From positions 1-13,463 of the forward strand of contig JAUNSE010000027.1 in the NCBI GenBank assembly GCA_030539415.1: 13,463 bases of DNA. The letters run 5' to 3'. Origin of the DNA: Desulfovibrionaceae bacterium. Its GTDB lineage: Bacteria > Desulfobacterota > Desulfovibrionia > Desulfovibrionales > Desulfovibrionaceae. Below the pieces are notes generated by a model. The model saw only the letters and a program-made list of their open reading frames with translations. It had not been told where the DNA came from and searched no databases. Every line of letters begins with the position of its first letter. Position 1 is the first letter of the stretch. Of this stretch, positions 5,443-12,256 are shown one piece after another. Both the position numbers and the translations under genes were made by a program.

Positions 5443-5928
5443 ATGAACGCCCTGGACAAAGTCATACTGTGCTTCTGCCGCCTCGGTGTAGCCGGGCTCT
5501 CCAAGTGGGCCCCAGGCACCTGCGGCACCTTTCTGGCGCTGCTCGCGGCACCATGGATTTATCAGCCCATGAGCTGGAAATGGCGTCTGTTCGTGCTTGT
5601 GCTGATTTTTATCGCCGGCTCCTTCGCCGCCGGCAGGGCCGAGACTCTCCTTGAAAAAAAGGACCCCGGCGAAGTGGTTGTGGACGAGCTGGCCGGAGCC
5701 TGGATAGCCATCCTGCCCTTTGCGGGCGGGAGCGTCTCTCTGCTCTGCGCAGCATTTGTTGTTTTCAGAATCTTCGATATTGCCAAGCCCTGGCCCATTC
5801 ATGCCTCGGAAGACTGGCTGCCCGGAGGCTGGGGCGTCATGCTTGACGATATCATCGGCGGACTGATGACAATGATTGTCCTGCTGCTGGCCGCGGCCGT
5901 CGGGCTGCTCGATGCGGCCGTGCTCTGA
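5443..5928 (+). CDS. pgpA: Phosphatidylglycerophosphatase A
   Basis: Inner-membrane enzyme that removes phosphate from phosphatidylglycerophosphate to give phosphatidylglycerol. 161 residues, the usual size. PgpA motifs in order: KWAPGTCGT (21-29), KKDPGEVVVDELAGAW (72-87), FRIFDIAKPWPI (108-119) and GGWGVMLDDIIGG (128-140); the Asp residues at 74, 81, 111, 135 and 136 are the likely metal and catalytic ligands. Hydrophobic helices flank these motifs. AAGGAG lies 10 nt before the ATG. It stands alone, divergent from tRNA-Leu and convergent with infA. Its product is the lipid donor for Lgt, encoded 600 bp away on the other strand, but no shared regulation is visible. Confidence 0.95.
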   Translation: MNALDKVILCFCRLGVAGLSKWAPGTCGTFLALLAAPWIYQPMSWKWRLFVLVLIFIAGSFAAGRAETLLEKKDPGEVVVDELAGAWIAILPFAGGSVSLLCAAFVVFRIFDIAKPWPIHASEDWLPGGWGVMLDDIIGGLMTMIVLLLAAAVGLLDAAVL

Positions 5929-5956
5929 GTCTGCAGACTCTGAAGAACTCATGCGG

Positions 5957-5985
5957 GGCGCGCGAACTGCGGTTCGTGCGCCTTT
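5957..5985. terminator. Hairpin between convergent pgpA and infA, probable shared terminator
   Basis: An 11-bp stem (5957-5967 with 5972-5982, one G-U pair, loop TGCG) sits between the two stop codons, followed on plus by TTTCC. The T-run is poor on both strands, so termination may be inefficient or Rho-assisted. A smaller palindrome, GAGTCTGCAGACTC, at 5927-5940 overlaps the pgpA stop codon. Confidence 0.55.
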
Positions 5986-5986
5986 C

Positions 5987-6205
5987 CTACTTCATGCGGT
6001 AGGTAATGCGTCCCCTGGTCAGGTCGTAGGGGGAAAGCTCCACCTTGACGCGGTCGCCGGGCAGAATGCGGATATAGAACTTGCGCATCTTGCCGGAAAT
6101 ATGGGCGAGGACCTTGTGCTTGTTGGCCAGCTCCACCACAAACATGGCGTTGGGCAGAGCTTCCTCAACAACGCCGTCAACTTCTATGGAGTCTTCCTTG
6201 GACAT
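5987..6205 (-). CDS. infA: Translation initiation factor IF-1
   Basis: 72 residues, the exact family length. It is a single OB-fold protein that occupies the ribosomal A site region of the 30S subunit during initiation. Recognisable blocks are KEDSIEVDGVVEEALPNAMFVVEL (3-26), VLAHISGKMRKFYIRILPGDRVKVELSPYDLTRGRITYR (32-70). GGAGG lies 4 nt before the ATG. It is a single gene, preceded by a hairpin with a downstream T-run that may attenuate its transcription. Confidence 0.98.
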   Translation of the reverse strand: MSKEDSIEVDGVVEEALPNAMFVVELANKHKVLAHISGKMRKFYIRILPGDRVKVELSPYDLTRGRITYRMK

Positions 6206-6467
6206 ATAACCTCCGTATAAAAAGGGAAGAGCTGACGGGAAATCCGGTCAGCTGTGCGTATAAGTGCCTTCCCTTGTCACAAAATAATTTGCTTGTCAAT
6301 GAAAATGCGCAGTGAACTTTGCCAGTGAAAACTGCGCCATCCGGTCAGTCCGCATTCGACAGCCGGGCTCACGCGTGACGGGGCGCAGTCTCTCTCTCCG
6401 TCGGGAAAATGCATTCCATGTTCAGGGACGGCTGGCGCAGGATCGTGTCGCCGGAGCCGCATGACTG
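6206..6467. other. Intergenic region upstream of infA
   Basis: About 260 bp without a gene. It must hold the infA promoter on minus: a perfect TTGACA lies at 6299-6294, but no good -10 box is seen 16-18 bp further on; TTATAC near 6264-6259 is AT-rich but badly spaced. Close to infA is the hairpin at 6219-6253. Confidence 0.35.
6219..6253 (-). promoter_or_regulatory. Terminator-like hairpin in the infA leader
   Basis: On minus, AGCTGAC (6253-6247) pairs with GTCAGCT (6236-6230), with two more G-C pairs inside, and CTTCCC then TTTTT (6223-6219) follow. The whole element ends 14 nt before the infA start. It could be an attenuator for infA or could stop read-through from upstream. The T-run starts 6 nt after the stem, later than in a standard terminator. 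Confidence 0.5.
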
Positions 6468-6496
6468 AAAAGGTCCGCAGCGCGGAGCTGCGGACC
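6468..6496 (-). terminator. Rho-independent terminator of lgt
   Basis: On minus, GGTCCGCAGC (6496-6487) pairs perfectly with GCTGCGGACC (6481-6472) over a 5-nt loop, followed directly by TTTT then CAGTCAT. It lies 31 nt after the lgt stop. The T-run is short. Confidence 0.75.
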
Positions 6497-6527
6497 CTGC
6501 ATTGATGCGGCGGCGTGCAACGGGAGG

Positions 6528-7316
6528 CTATGCCCCGCGCCCAGAGGCGGACTTCTCGTGGCTGGCGAAGAAGAGCCAGAAGCCGACCGCAAAGAGGGGA
6601 AGGCTCAGAACCTGACCCATGGTCAGCCAGTTGAAGGCAAGATAGCCCAGCTGGGCATCGGGCAGACGCACGAATTCCACGAGGAAGCGGGAGACCGCAT
6701 ACCACATGGCGAAGAGGCCGGCGATCTGTCCTCTGCGCCTTGGGGTGGCCGAGAACCAGAAGAGGACAATCCAGAGGAGGACTCCCTCCAGCAGCGCTTC
6801 GTACAGCTGGGACGGATGCCTGGGATAGGGGCCTGCGCCGGGGAAGATGACGCCCCAGGGAGCGGTGGTGACCTTGCCCCAGAGCTCTGCGTTGATGAAG
6901 TTTCCTATGCGGCCGAAAAGGAGTCCCTGGGGAATCAGCGGCGTGATGAAGTCCGCGATGTCGATGAAGGTCCGCTTCCTTGTGCGGGCATAGTAGGCGA
7001 AGGCCAGGCTCAGGCCTATGGCCGCTCCATGGAAGGACATGCCGCCGTTCCAGAAGCGCACGATTTCCATGGGATTGTTCAGATAGAGCGGCAGATCGTA
7101 GAAGAGAATGTAGCCCACGCGGCCGCCGAGCACGCAGCCAAGCATGGAAATGGTGACGAGATCGTCCACATCACGGGCTTCCCAGCCGAAGCGGGCGGCC
7201 CGTCTGCGGCCCAGAAGCCAGCCCAGCAGAAATCCGACAACATACATGAGCCCGTACCAGCGGACCGACAGGCTTCCGATGGTAATGGCAACAGGGTCTA
7301 TGGAACAGGTAAACAT
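6528..7316 (-). CDS. lgt: Prolipoprotein diacylglyceryl transferase
   Basis: Inner-membrane enzyme that transfers diacylglycerol from phosphatidylglycerol to the lipobox cysteine of prolipoproteins, the first step of lipoprotein maturation. 262 residues with about seven hydrophobic segments. Family signatures: RWYGLMY (19-25), GGRVGYILFYD (64-74), the essential-His motif SFHGA (94-98), the Lgt box GRIGNFINAELWG (135-147, with Arg136 and Asn139) and HPSQLYEA (167-174); Arg217 in FVRLPD fits the catalytic Arg near the end of the family. The ATG at 7316 is the only start after an in-frame stop (TAA, 7367-7365), yet no Shine-Dalgarno is close to it; an AAGGAG lies further up behind a hairpin. It follows the hydrolase gene after 195 bp on the same strand. 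Confidence 0.97.
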   Translation of the reverse strand: MFTCSIDPVAITIGSLSVRWYGLMYVVGFLLGWLLGRRRAARFGWEARDVDDLVTISMLGCVLGGRVGYILFYDLPLYLNNPMEIVRFWNGGMSFHGAAIGLSLAFAYYARTRKRTFIDIADFITPLIPQGLLFGRIGNFINAELWGKVTTAPWGVIFPGAGPYPRHPSQLYEALLEGVLLWIVLFWFSATPRRRGQIAGLFAMWYAVSRFLVEFVRLPDAQLGYLAFNWLTMGQVLSLPLFAVGFWLFFASHEKSASGRGA

Positions 7317-7326
7317 ATGATGTTGA

Positions 7327-7364
7327 GGCGTCTTCCGCCGCTTTGCGGGGACGCCGCTCTCCTT
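7327..7364 (-). promoter_or_regulatory. Hairpin between a Shine-Dalgarno and the lgt start
   Basis: On minus, AAGGAG (7364-7359) is followed by a hairpin in which GGCGTC (7355-7350) pairs with GACGCC (7332-7327), with GCGG/CCGC-type pairing inside, and then by 10 nt before the ATG. The Shine-Dalgarno is 42 nt from the ATG in the linear sequence but about 13 nt if the hairpin is folded out. Folding may therefore be needed for efficient lgt translation. Sequence is seen, function inferred. Confidence 0.45.
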
Positions 7365-7511
7365 TTACGGCGGTATTGCGTTCGGTGGGCCGGCAGCGGA
7401 CGGCCCGGCCGGGAAAATCCTTCTATGCCCTTGCCTGAAGGCGCGCAAGTTGCTTTTCCGCGACAGAGACGCTCAGGGAGTCGGACGGGTCCGCTCGTCT
7501 TCCTGCAGCTG

Positions 7512-8729
7512 TCAGTTGATGCCGACCAGCCAGTTCAGAAAGGTCTGCGGCTCGGGCGGGACAGGACGTTTCCAGCCGGTGTCCTTGCGGATGTCCGAAA
7601 AGACCATGCGTTCAAGCAGCACATTGTCCTCCCCGTCAAGAACCACAAGCAGTCTGAACGGTCTGCCCGCCCGCGGGCGCATTGCCAGAAGCTCCCGGCC
7701 CAGAGCGAGACCGGAGCCGAAGCGGAGGTCGGTCAGGACGAAGTACTTGAGACCGTCGCATTCATAGTTTGCCAGTCCTGCTGCCGCATGGCCGTCGTGA
7801 TCCAGATTGGGGAAGCAGACAGGCCTGTTGAAGTCGGGCAGCGCATCCCTGTCAGGCAGAAAGCCCAGTGCAACACGCGCTGCGGCGATATTTCGCACCG
7901 ACATCGGACGCATCACGGGCAGGAGCATCATTTCAAGAAAGTCCCTGCACTCCGTGGACTGGGCGGCGAGATGGAGGGCAAGGTCCTCGGGAAGGTGCGT
8001 GTACGAGGCGGCGCTTCCGCGCAGACGGCCCAGCCCTCCCAGACTCTGCTCCCTGACCACCTGGCAGCCGTCCGGCATGGTTTCCACGTAGACCGCCCTC
8101 CAGTAGAAGGGCGTGAAGAAGTCGGGCAGCATGGTCATGTGCGAGATGTTTCGGTTTTCCGCCGCCAGCTCCGTCTCGAGCATTCTGGAGTTCACGTGAT
8201 TGAGCCCCAGGCAGACGCATGGATAAAGCGCCAGCCAGACGAGGCCGATGCAGCCAAGTCTGCGCCGCAGACGCCTGCTGAAGCATCCCCAGACAACAAG
8301 AGCAAGCAGCGGGACGGTCAGGAACGGGTCAACAATGAAGACGGCGTTAAGCCGGACGCGCATCTCCGAAAAGGGGAGAAAGATGCGGGTGCCGAAGGTC
8401 GTGACGCAGTCCAGACCCAGATGAATGAGCAGGCAGCCAAGGAAAAGGAGCCAGAGCCGGCCCAGGGAAAGATTGTGATATGTGGAGGAGCGCCACAGAG
8501 GGCGGGAGAGCGTCGCAGCGACCAGGGCCAGAACCGGAGCGAACAGCAGGGAATGTGAAAAGCCCCTGTGCAGGGATATGAACAGGGCCGGCGACGAGCA
8601 CAGCAGTATGTCCAGATCCGGGAGACATGCGGCCAGGCAGAACAGGGGAACGGCCCAGCGGGTGGCCGGCATTCTTGGCAGAGCCAGCGCGACCAGCGCG
8701 CCGGAAGCGGCATGGGTGACTATATCCAT
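7512..8729 (-). CDS. Membrane-bound metal-dependent hydrolase of the YdjM/YbcI (DUF457) type
   Basis: 405 residues. The N-terminal half (about 1-180) is a polytopic membrane domain carrying the family's metal-site motifs: MDIVTHAASG with His6, the PDLD motif (37-40), HRGFSHSLL (54-62) and HLGLDCVTTFG (103-113) followed by PFS (119-121). About five hydrophobic stretches are visible. The C-terminal ~220 residues look soluble and are less familiar; longer DUF457 proteins have such a domain. Substrate and reaction of the family are not established; a link to LexA is known only for E. coli YdjM and should not be assumed here. The start overlaps a modest AAGG Shine-Dalgarno that itself covers the stop codon of the upstream lipoprotein gene, 9 nt away, so the two are very likely co-translated. 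Confidence 0.85.
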   Translation of the reverse strand: MDIVTHAASGALVALALPRMPATRWAVPLFCLAACLPDLDILLCSSPALFISLHRGFSHSLLFAPVLALVAATLSRPLWRSSTYHNLSLGRLWLLFLGCLLIHLGLDCVTTFGTRIFLPFSEMRVRLNAVFIVDPFLTVPLLALVVWGCFSRRLRRRLGCIGLVWLALYPCVCLGLNHVNSRMLETELAAENRNISHMTMLPDFFTPFYWRAVYVETMPDGCQVVREQSLGGLGRLRGSAASYTHLPEDLALHLAAQSTECRDFLEMMLLPVMRPMSVRNIAAARVALGFLPDRDALPDFNRPVCFPNLDHDGHAAAGLANYECDGLKYFVLTDLRFGSGLALGRELLAMRPRAGRPFRLLVVLDGEDNVLLERMVFSDIRKDTGWKRPVPPEPQTFLNWLVGIN

Positions 8730-8738
8730 GTAATGACC

Positions 8739-9152
8739 TTATTCTCGGAACGGGGAGCGCTGTCTCGGTTTTTCCCTGTAGGCCGGCTCCTCCGGATTCA
8801 AAGCTCTGAAGGAGCGGGCGAACTGCTCCTTGCGCCAGTTCTGCACGGACTCGAAAATGGCCGGCTGACTCATGCGGTAGAAGTATTCCTCCCTGTGGCG
8901 GTTCAGCGAGCCGGACATGGGGTAGCGCATGTCTGAAACCGGATCCGGACCTGACGGGCCGTAGTATTCAGCATCCACCCTGGAGGCGCCGGAGCTGATT
9001 TCCTGCGGCGCGCAGGAGACGGCTGACAGCAGCAGGCAAAAAAGAACGGACAGAGACAGACAGAGCCGGAGCGGAGCGGCTTCCTGTCCGTGTCTGATGT
9101 ATGCGGGCTTGTTCGTCATGCTATTCTCGTGCTGCGGAGGACGAAAGAACAT
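8739..9152 (-). CDS. Small putative lipoprotein of unknown function
   Basis: 137 residues with this start. A hydrophobic core (about 29-46, LRLCLSLSVLFCLLLSAV) ends in a lipobox-like A-V-S-Cys47, so a lipidated N-terminal Cys after signal peptidase II cleavage is likely; position -3 is Ala, not the more common Leu. The mature ~90 residues are polar, with many Tyr, Arg, Pro and Glu, and end in a basic KPRQRSPFRE tail; I recognise no domain. The start at 9152 is chosen for AGGAAG 8-9 nt upstream; ATG at 9119 (MTNKPAYIRHG) would give a shorter n-region but has only a weak GAG. It is the first gene of a pair with the membrane hydrolase, and lgt, whose product would modify it, follows downstream. 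Confidence 0.7.
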   Translation of the reverse strand: MFFRPPQHENSMTNKPAYIRHGQEAAPLRLCLSLSVLFCLLLSAVSCAPQEISSGASRVDAEYYGPSGPDPVSDMRYPMSGSLNRHREEYFYRMSQPAIFESVQNWRKEQFARSFRALNPEEPAYREKPRQRSPFRE

Positions 9153-9706
9153 GGGGAATGCTTCCTGATGCGGAATGAATGGAAATCAATGCCGAAAGAA
9201 GACGGAAAAGGACTGCGGGATGGAACGGCAGGGCCGGAACAGGCCGGGCAGAGCCGAAGCCCTTGCTGTGCGGCCAGGAACCGGCCGCTGCTGCATGCAT
9301 TATGAACTAACACAGGGGCGAATACAGGGCAAGAAACACGAAAACACAGTATTGTCAATATATTGAGCTGACGTATGCATAGTCGGTTCGGTGTGCGGGA
9401 AAGGTCCTCCGCGCATGCGAAAAGGGCGGCAGCGCAGCGCTATGAAAGCATATTTTGTATGTAATATCAGATAGTTGTATTGAATTTGACATGAGGCCTG
9501 TGCAGGGGTAAAAAAAATCCTGTTGTTTGTCTCTTTCCCTCTGGCAGTTTTTGCCCGGCAGGATCAGGCCAGGTTCTTCCGGGATCACAAAAAAAAGACT
9601 GCGCCGCATGCAGGCGACCCCCTCCAGGACAGCAACAGCCCCGCTCCGCCCCGACGGCGTCTGCGGGATTTGAGGGGCTTTTCGCAACGCAAGTCAAGGA
9701 GGCGGC
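9153..9706. other. Intergenic region between the lipoprotein gene and rlpA
   Basis: 554 bp between divergent genes with no convincing coding region. It holds the 12-bp palindrome TCAATATATTGA (9355-9366), the TATGCATA palindrome (about 9374-9381), an AT-rich section around 9440-9490 and a good plus-strand promoter at 9486-9514, described separately. The rlpA leader from there is about 190 nt long and carries A/T runs (9510-9517, 9588-9596) but no structure I recognise. Confidence 0.45.
9486..9514 (+). promoter_or_regulatory. Candidate sigma-70 promoter of rlpA
   Basis: A perfect TTGACA (9486-9491), a 17-bp spacer and TAAAAA (9509-9514, four matches to TATAAT). It points to rlpA and would give a leader of about 185 nt. 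No better promoter is seen nearer the gene. Confidence 0.5.
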
Positions 9707-10441
9707 ATGGCATTTTTCCGAACATCCGATTCCCCCAAGTATTCAAAACCTTTCCTCAAGCAGTTCCTCAAACATCCCTTCGGACCTCTTCTTCCCCTCA
9801 TTTTTCTCTGCATGACCGCTGTTTCGCTTGCTCTGGGAGGAATATGCGAAGCAGCCTCCGGGAGCGGCACGGCTCAGAAGCAGACGGTCGTGCGGCACAA
9901 GACCAAGAACAAAAGCCAGACCCGGAACGCAGGGCGGACTGACAGCCGAGAAATCTGGCTGCAGCGCGCCAGAGAAAATGCGGATGTCGTTCTGGGCAAG
10001 GCATCCTGGTATGGCGCCGATTTCAACATGGGCGCGACGGCCAGCGGCGTCCCGTACAACATGTACACCTTCACCGCGGCCCACAGAAGTCTTCCTTTCG
10101 GCACCATCGTGCGCGTGACGGACCAGTACAACGGCAAGAGCGTCATGGTCTGCGTCACGGACAGAGGCCCCTTTGTCAAGGGCCGCATCATTGACATGTC
10201 CTATGCGGCCGCCAACCGCATCGGTCTGGAGCGCAAGGGTGTGTCCACCGTGGGGCTTGAGGTTGTGAGCGACTCCAAAGGGCGCCCCCTCAATGACGGC
10301 GAGGCCTTCTTCGTGGAGATGAAATCTCCCACCGGCCCCGAACGCTTCGGCCCCTATGACACCTTCGCCGACGCGGCCGCCGTTCACGAGGCGCTGCTTC
10401 TGGCGCATCCCGAGGCCAGCGTGGTTCTGGGCTCGAAGTAG
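9707..10441 (+). CDS. rlpA: RlpA-like septal ring lytic transglycosylase, exported
   Basis: 244 residues. After a long basic n-region, a hydrophobic signal (about 28-44) ends in GGICEA-A, which fits signal peptidase I cleavage near residue 49; the Cys47 is not in a good lipobox, so unlike E. coli RlpA this one may not be lipidated. The double-psi beta-barrel spans about 96-188 with KASWYGADF (98-106), TASG (111-114), AHRSLPFGT (125-133), the catalytic-type DRGPF (152-156) and GRIIDMS (159-165). RlpA proteins cleave peptidoglycan strands lacking stem peptides at the division site. A full C-terminal SPOR domain is missing, though the last 35 residues (RFGPYDTFADAAAV...SVVL) look like a short remnant of one. 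AAGGAGG lies 4 nt before the ATG. A single gene with its own promoter and terminator. Confidence 0.92.
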   Translation: MAFFRTSDSPKYSKPFLKQFLKHPFGPLLPLIFLCMTAVSLALGGICEAASGSGTAQKQTVVRHKTKNKSQTRNAGRTDSREIWLQRARENADVVLGKASWYGADFNMGATASGVPYNMYTFTAAHRSLPFGTIVRVTDQYNGKSVMVCVTDRGPFVKGRIIDMSYAAANRIGLERKGVSTVGLEVVSDSKGRPLNDGEAFFVEMKSPTGPERFGPYDTFADAAAVHEALLLAHPEASVVLGSK

Positions 10442-10498
10442 CGGTCACACCGCATTCAGATTCTGCTGCGCCGGGCGCGGCCGCTCCCTGCGGGAGCG

Positions 10499-10539
10499 AA
10501 AAAATCCGGGCTTTTCCCGATGGGAAAGCCCGGATTTTT
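10499..10539. terminator. Bidirectional terminator shared by rlpA and leuB
   Basis: A long stem (about 10503-10517 with 10522-10536, one bulged T, loop GAT) has CCGGGC / GCCCGG in its middle, an A-run on the left and a T-run on the right, so it can end transcripts on both strands. It lies 57 nt after the rlpA stop and 40 nt after the leuB stop. A smaller hairpin, CGCTCCC-tgc-GGGAGCG, sits just before it at 10482-10498. Confidence 0.9.
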
Positions 10540-10578
10540 ACTTTGCCCCCCGAAGGGGCTGATGTATCGAATGCTGCG

Positions 10579-11655
10579 CTATCCGGCAATCAGACCGGCC
10601 ACGATGTCGCCCATCTTCTCGCAGCCGACCAGAGTCTTGCCAGGCTCCATGATGTCGGCAGTGCGGTAGCTGGCGAGTGCGGCGCTCACGGCAGCCTCGA
10701 TCAAGGCGGCCTCCTCGGGCATGTTCAGGCCGAGGCGCATGAGCATTGCGGCGGAGAGAATGGTGGCCAGCGGATTGGCCTTGTCCTGACCGGCGATATC
10801 AGGAGCGGAGCCGTGAATGGGTTCGAAGAGGGCGGGAGCCTGGGAGCCCATGGAGGCGGAGGGCAGCATGCCCAGCGAACCGGTGATGGCCGCGGCCTCG
10901 TCGGACAGAATGTCGCCGAAAATATTGCCGGTCAGCACCACGTCGAACTGCGAGGGATCGCGCACCAGCTGCATCGCGGCATTGTCCACGTACATGTGCT
11001 CGACCTCCACTTCGGGATAGGCCTTCGCCACGTCATTGACAATTTCACGCCACAGTCTGGAGGTCTCGAGAACATTGCTCTTGTCCACGGAGCACAGCTT
11101 CTTGCGGCGCTTCATGGCCGTGTCGAAACCCACCACGGCAATGCGGCGGATTTCCTCCTCGCTGTAGACCATGGTGTTGAAACCCGTGCGCTGGCCGTCG
11201 CGCACTTCGATGCCCCTGGGCTGTCCGAAGTAGATGTCGCCGGTCAGTTCGCGAACCACAATGAGGTCCAGACCCTTTTTGGCCGTGTCCGCGCGCAGCA
11301 GGCAGGCGCCGGCAAGCTCGGGCAGAAGCAGGGCGGGACGCAGGTTCGCAAAGAGGCCGAGTTCCTTGCGGATGCCCAGGATGCCCTTTTCAGGACGCTT
11401 GTCGGGAGACAGGGCGTCCCATTTGGGGCCGCCGACAGCGCCGAGAAAGACGGCGTCCGCGGCGCGGCACATGTCCACGGTTTCCTGGGGCAGGGGGGAG
11501 CCTGTTTCATCGTAGGCCGCGCCGCCAATCAGGGCGCTGGTGAAGGCAAGAGACTGGCCGGTGCGGTTCGCGGCGGCTTCCAGGGCCTTTTTGCCCTGGG
11601 CAACGATTTCGGTGCCGATGCCGTCACCGGGAAGGAGGCAGATGGTCTTGGTCAT
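10579..11655 (-). CDS. leuB: 3-isopropylmalate dehydrogenase
   Basis: Cytosolic NAD-dependent enzyme that oxidises and decarboxylates 3-isopropylmalate to 2-oxoisocaproate in leucine synthesis. 358 residues, the normal length. Seen: LLPGDGIGTE (7-16), GGPKWD (75-80), substrate Arg residues in GIRKELGLFANLRP (94-107; Arg96, Arg106) and VVRELTGDIYFGQPRG (133-148; Arg135, Tyr142), Lys192 and Asp224 in KSNVLE and VDNAAM, metal Asp248/Asp252 in GDILSDEAA, and the NAD-binding HGSAPDIAG (281-289). AAGGA lies 8 nt before the ATG. Last gene of the leuC-leuD-leuB set, 96 bp after leuD, with a strong terminator. Confidence 0.97.
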   Translation of the reverse strand: MTKTICLLPGDGIGTEIVAQGKKALEAAANRTGQSLAFTSALIGGAAYDETGSPLPQETVDMCRAADAVFLGAVGGPKWDALSPDKRPEKGILGIRKELGLFANLRPALLLPELAGACLLRADTAKKGLDLIVVRELTGDIYFGQPRGIEVRDGQRTGFNTMVYSEEEIRRIAVVGFDTAMKRRKKLCSVDKSNVLETSRLWREIVNDVAKAYPEVEVEHMYVDNAAMQLVRDPSQFDVVLTGNIFGDILSDEAAAITGSLGMLPSASMGSQAPALFEPIHGSAPDIAGQDKANPLATILSAAMLMRLGLNMPEEAALIEAAVSAALASYRTADIMEPGKTLVGCEKMGDIVAGLIAG

Positions 11656-11712
11656 GAGTAAATCCTTGACTTGTCACTGAACTGATGCGTGTCATGCCCG
11701 CGCGAAGGAGCG

Positions 11713-11734
11713 GTCTGCCCCGGGCGGGGCAGAC
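11713..11734 (-). other. Perfect hairpin between leuD and leuB
   Basis: GTCTGCCCC (11713-11721) pairs perfectly with GGGGCAGAC (11726-11734) over the loop GGGC. No T-run follows on the minus strand. It sits 17 nt after the leuD stop and could stabilise a leuCD transcript end, mark a processing site or slow transcription before leuB. Confidence 0.65.
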
Positions 11735-11751
11735 ACGCGGACCGTGCCTGT

Positions 11752-12246
11752 CTAGTTGCCCAGACGGGACTTGACGTAGCCGACCAGACCGCCGGCATTG
11801 ACAATTTCGGCCATGGACGCGGGAATGGGGGGACATGAAAACGTCTTGCCGGAGGTGGCGTCGGTGATGACGCCGGTCTCCGTGTTGATTTCCAGCGTGT
11901 CTCCGTCCTGAATCTCGCAGATGCCGTCGCCGATCTCGAAAAGCAGAAGACCGGTGTTGAAGGCATTGCGGTAGAAGATGCGGGCAAAGGAGTGGCCCAC
12001 GACAACCGGAATGCCGGCGCCAAGAATGGCGATGGGGGCGTGCTCGCGGGAGGAGCCGCAGCCGAAGTTGCGGCCCGCGACCAGGATGTCTCCGGGCTTC
12101 ACCTGCTTGACCCAGTCGGGGTCGAGGCCGGCCATGCATTTTTCGCCCAGAATCTTGGGATCGCCGGTCACCAGATAGACGGCGGGAATGATGGCATCGG
12201 TGTCGATATGGTCGCCCACTTTGCGGACAGTGCCTTTGAAGATCAT
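11752..12246 (-). CDS. leuD: 3-isopropylmalate dehydratase small subunit
   Basis: Small swivel subunit of isopropylmalate isomerase; with LeuC it converts 2- to 3-isopropylmalate. 164 residues, the short form typical of archaea, clostridia and Desulfovibrio rather than the ~200-residue form of E. coli. Seen: GDHIDTDAIIPAVYL (11-25) and the substrate-binding GRNFGCGSSREHAP (58-71). AGGAGG lies 6 nt before the ATG and directly follows the leuC stop, so leuC and leuD are tightly coupled (10 nt apart). Confidence 0.97.
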   Translation of the reverse strand: MIFKGTVRKVGDHIDTDAIIPAVYLVTGDPKILGEKCMAGLDPDWVKQVKPGDILVAGRNFGCGSSREHAPIAILGAGIPVVVGHSFARIFYRNAFNTGLLLFEIGDGICEIQDGDTLEINTETGVITDATSGKTFSCPPIPASMAEIVNAGGLVGYVKSRLGN

Positions 12247-12256
12247 TGCTTTCCTC

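Noticed and set aside
4651..5952. 433-codon open frame on minus
   Set aside because: It runs through the tRNA-Leu gene, two terminators and the antisense of pgpA, and reads as non-protein composition.
6558..8558. 666-codon open frame on plus
   Set aside because: It runs antisense to both lgt and the hydrolase, crosses their intergenic gap, and is rich in Gln/Gly/Arg/Glu without any recognisable domain; lgt motifs on the other strand are decisive.
9175..9366. 63-codon open frame on plus in the lipoprotein-rlpA gap
   Set aside because: No ribosome binding site, basic random-like composition and no known domain.
10543..11661. 372-codon open frame on plus opposite leuB
   Set aside because: Antisense of a complete and well-conserved leuB; composition is Gly/His/Ala-rich and shows no domain.
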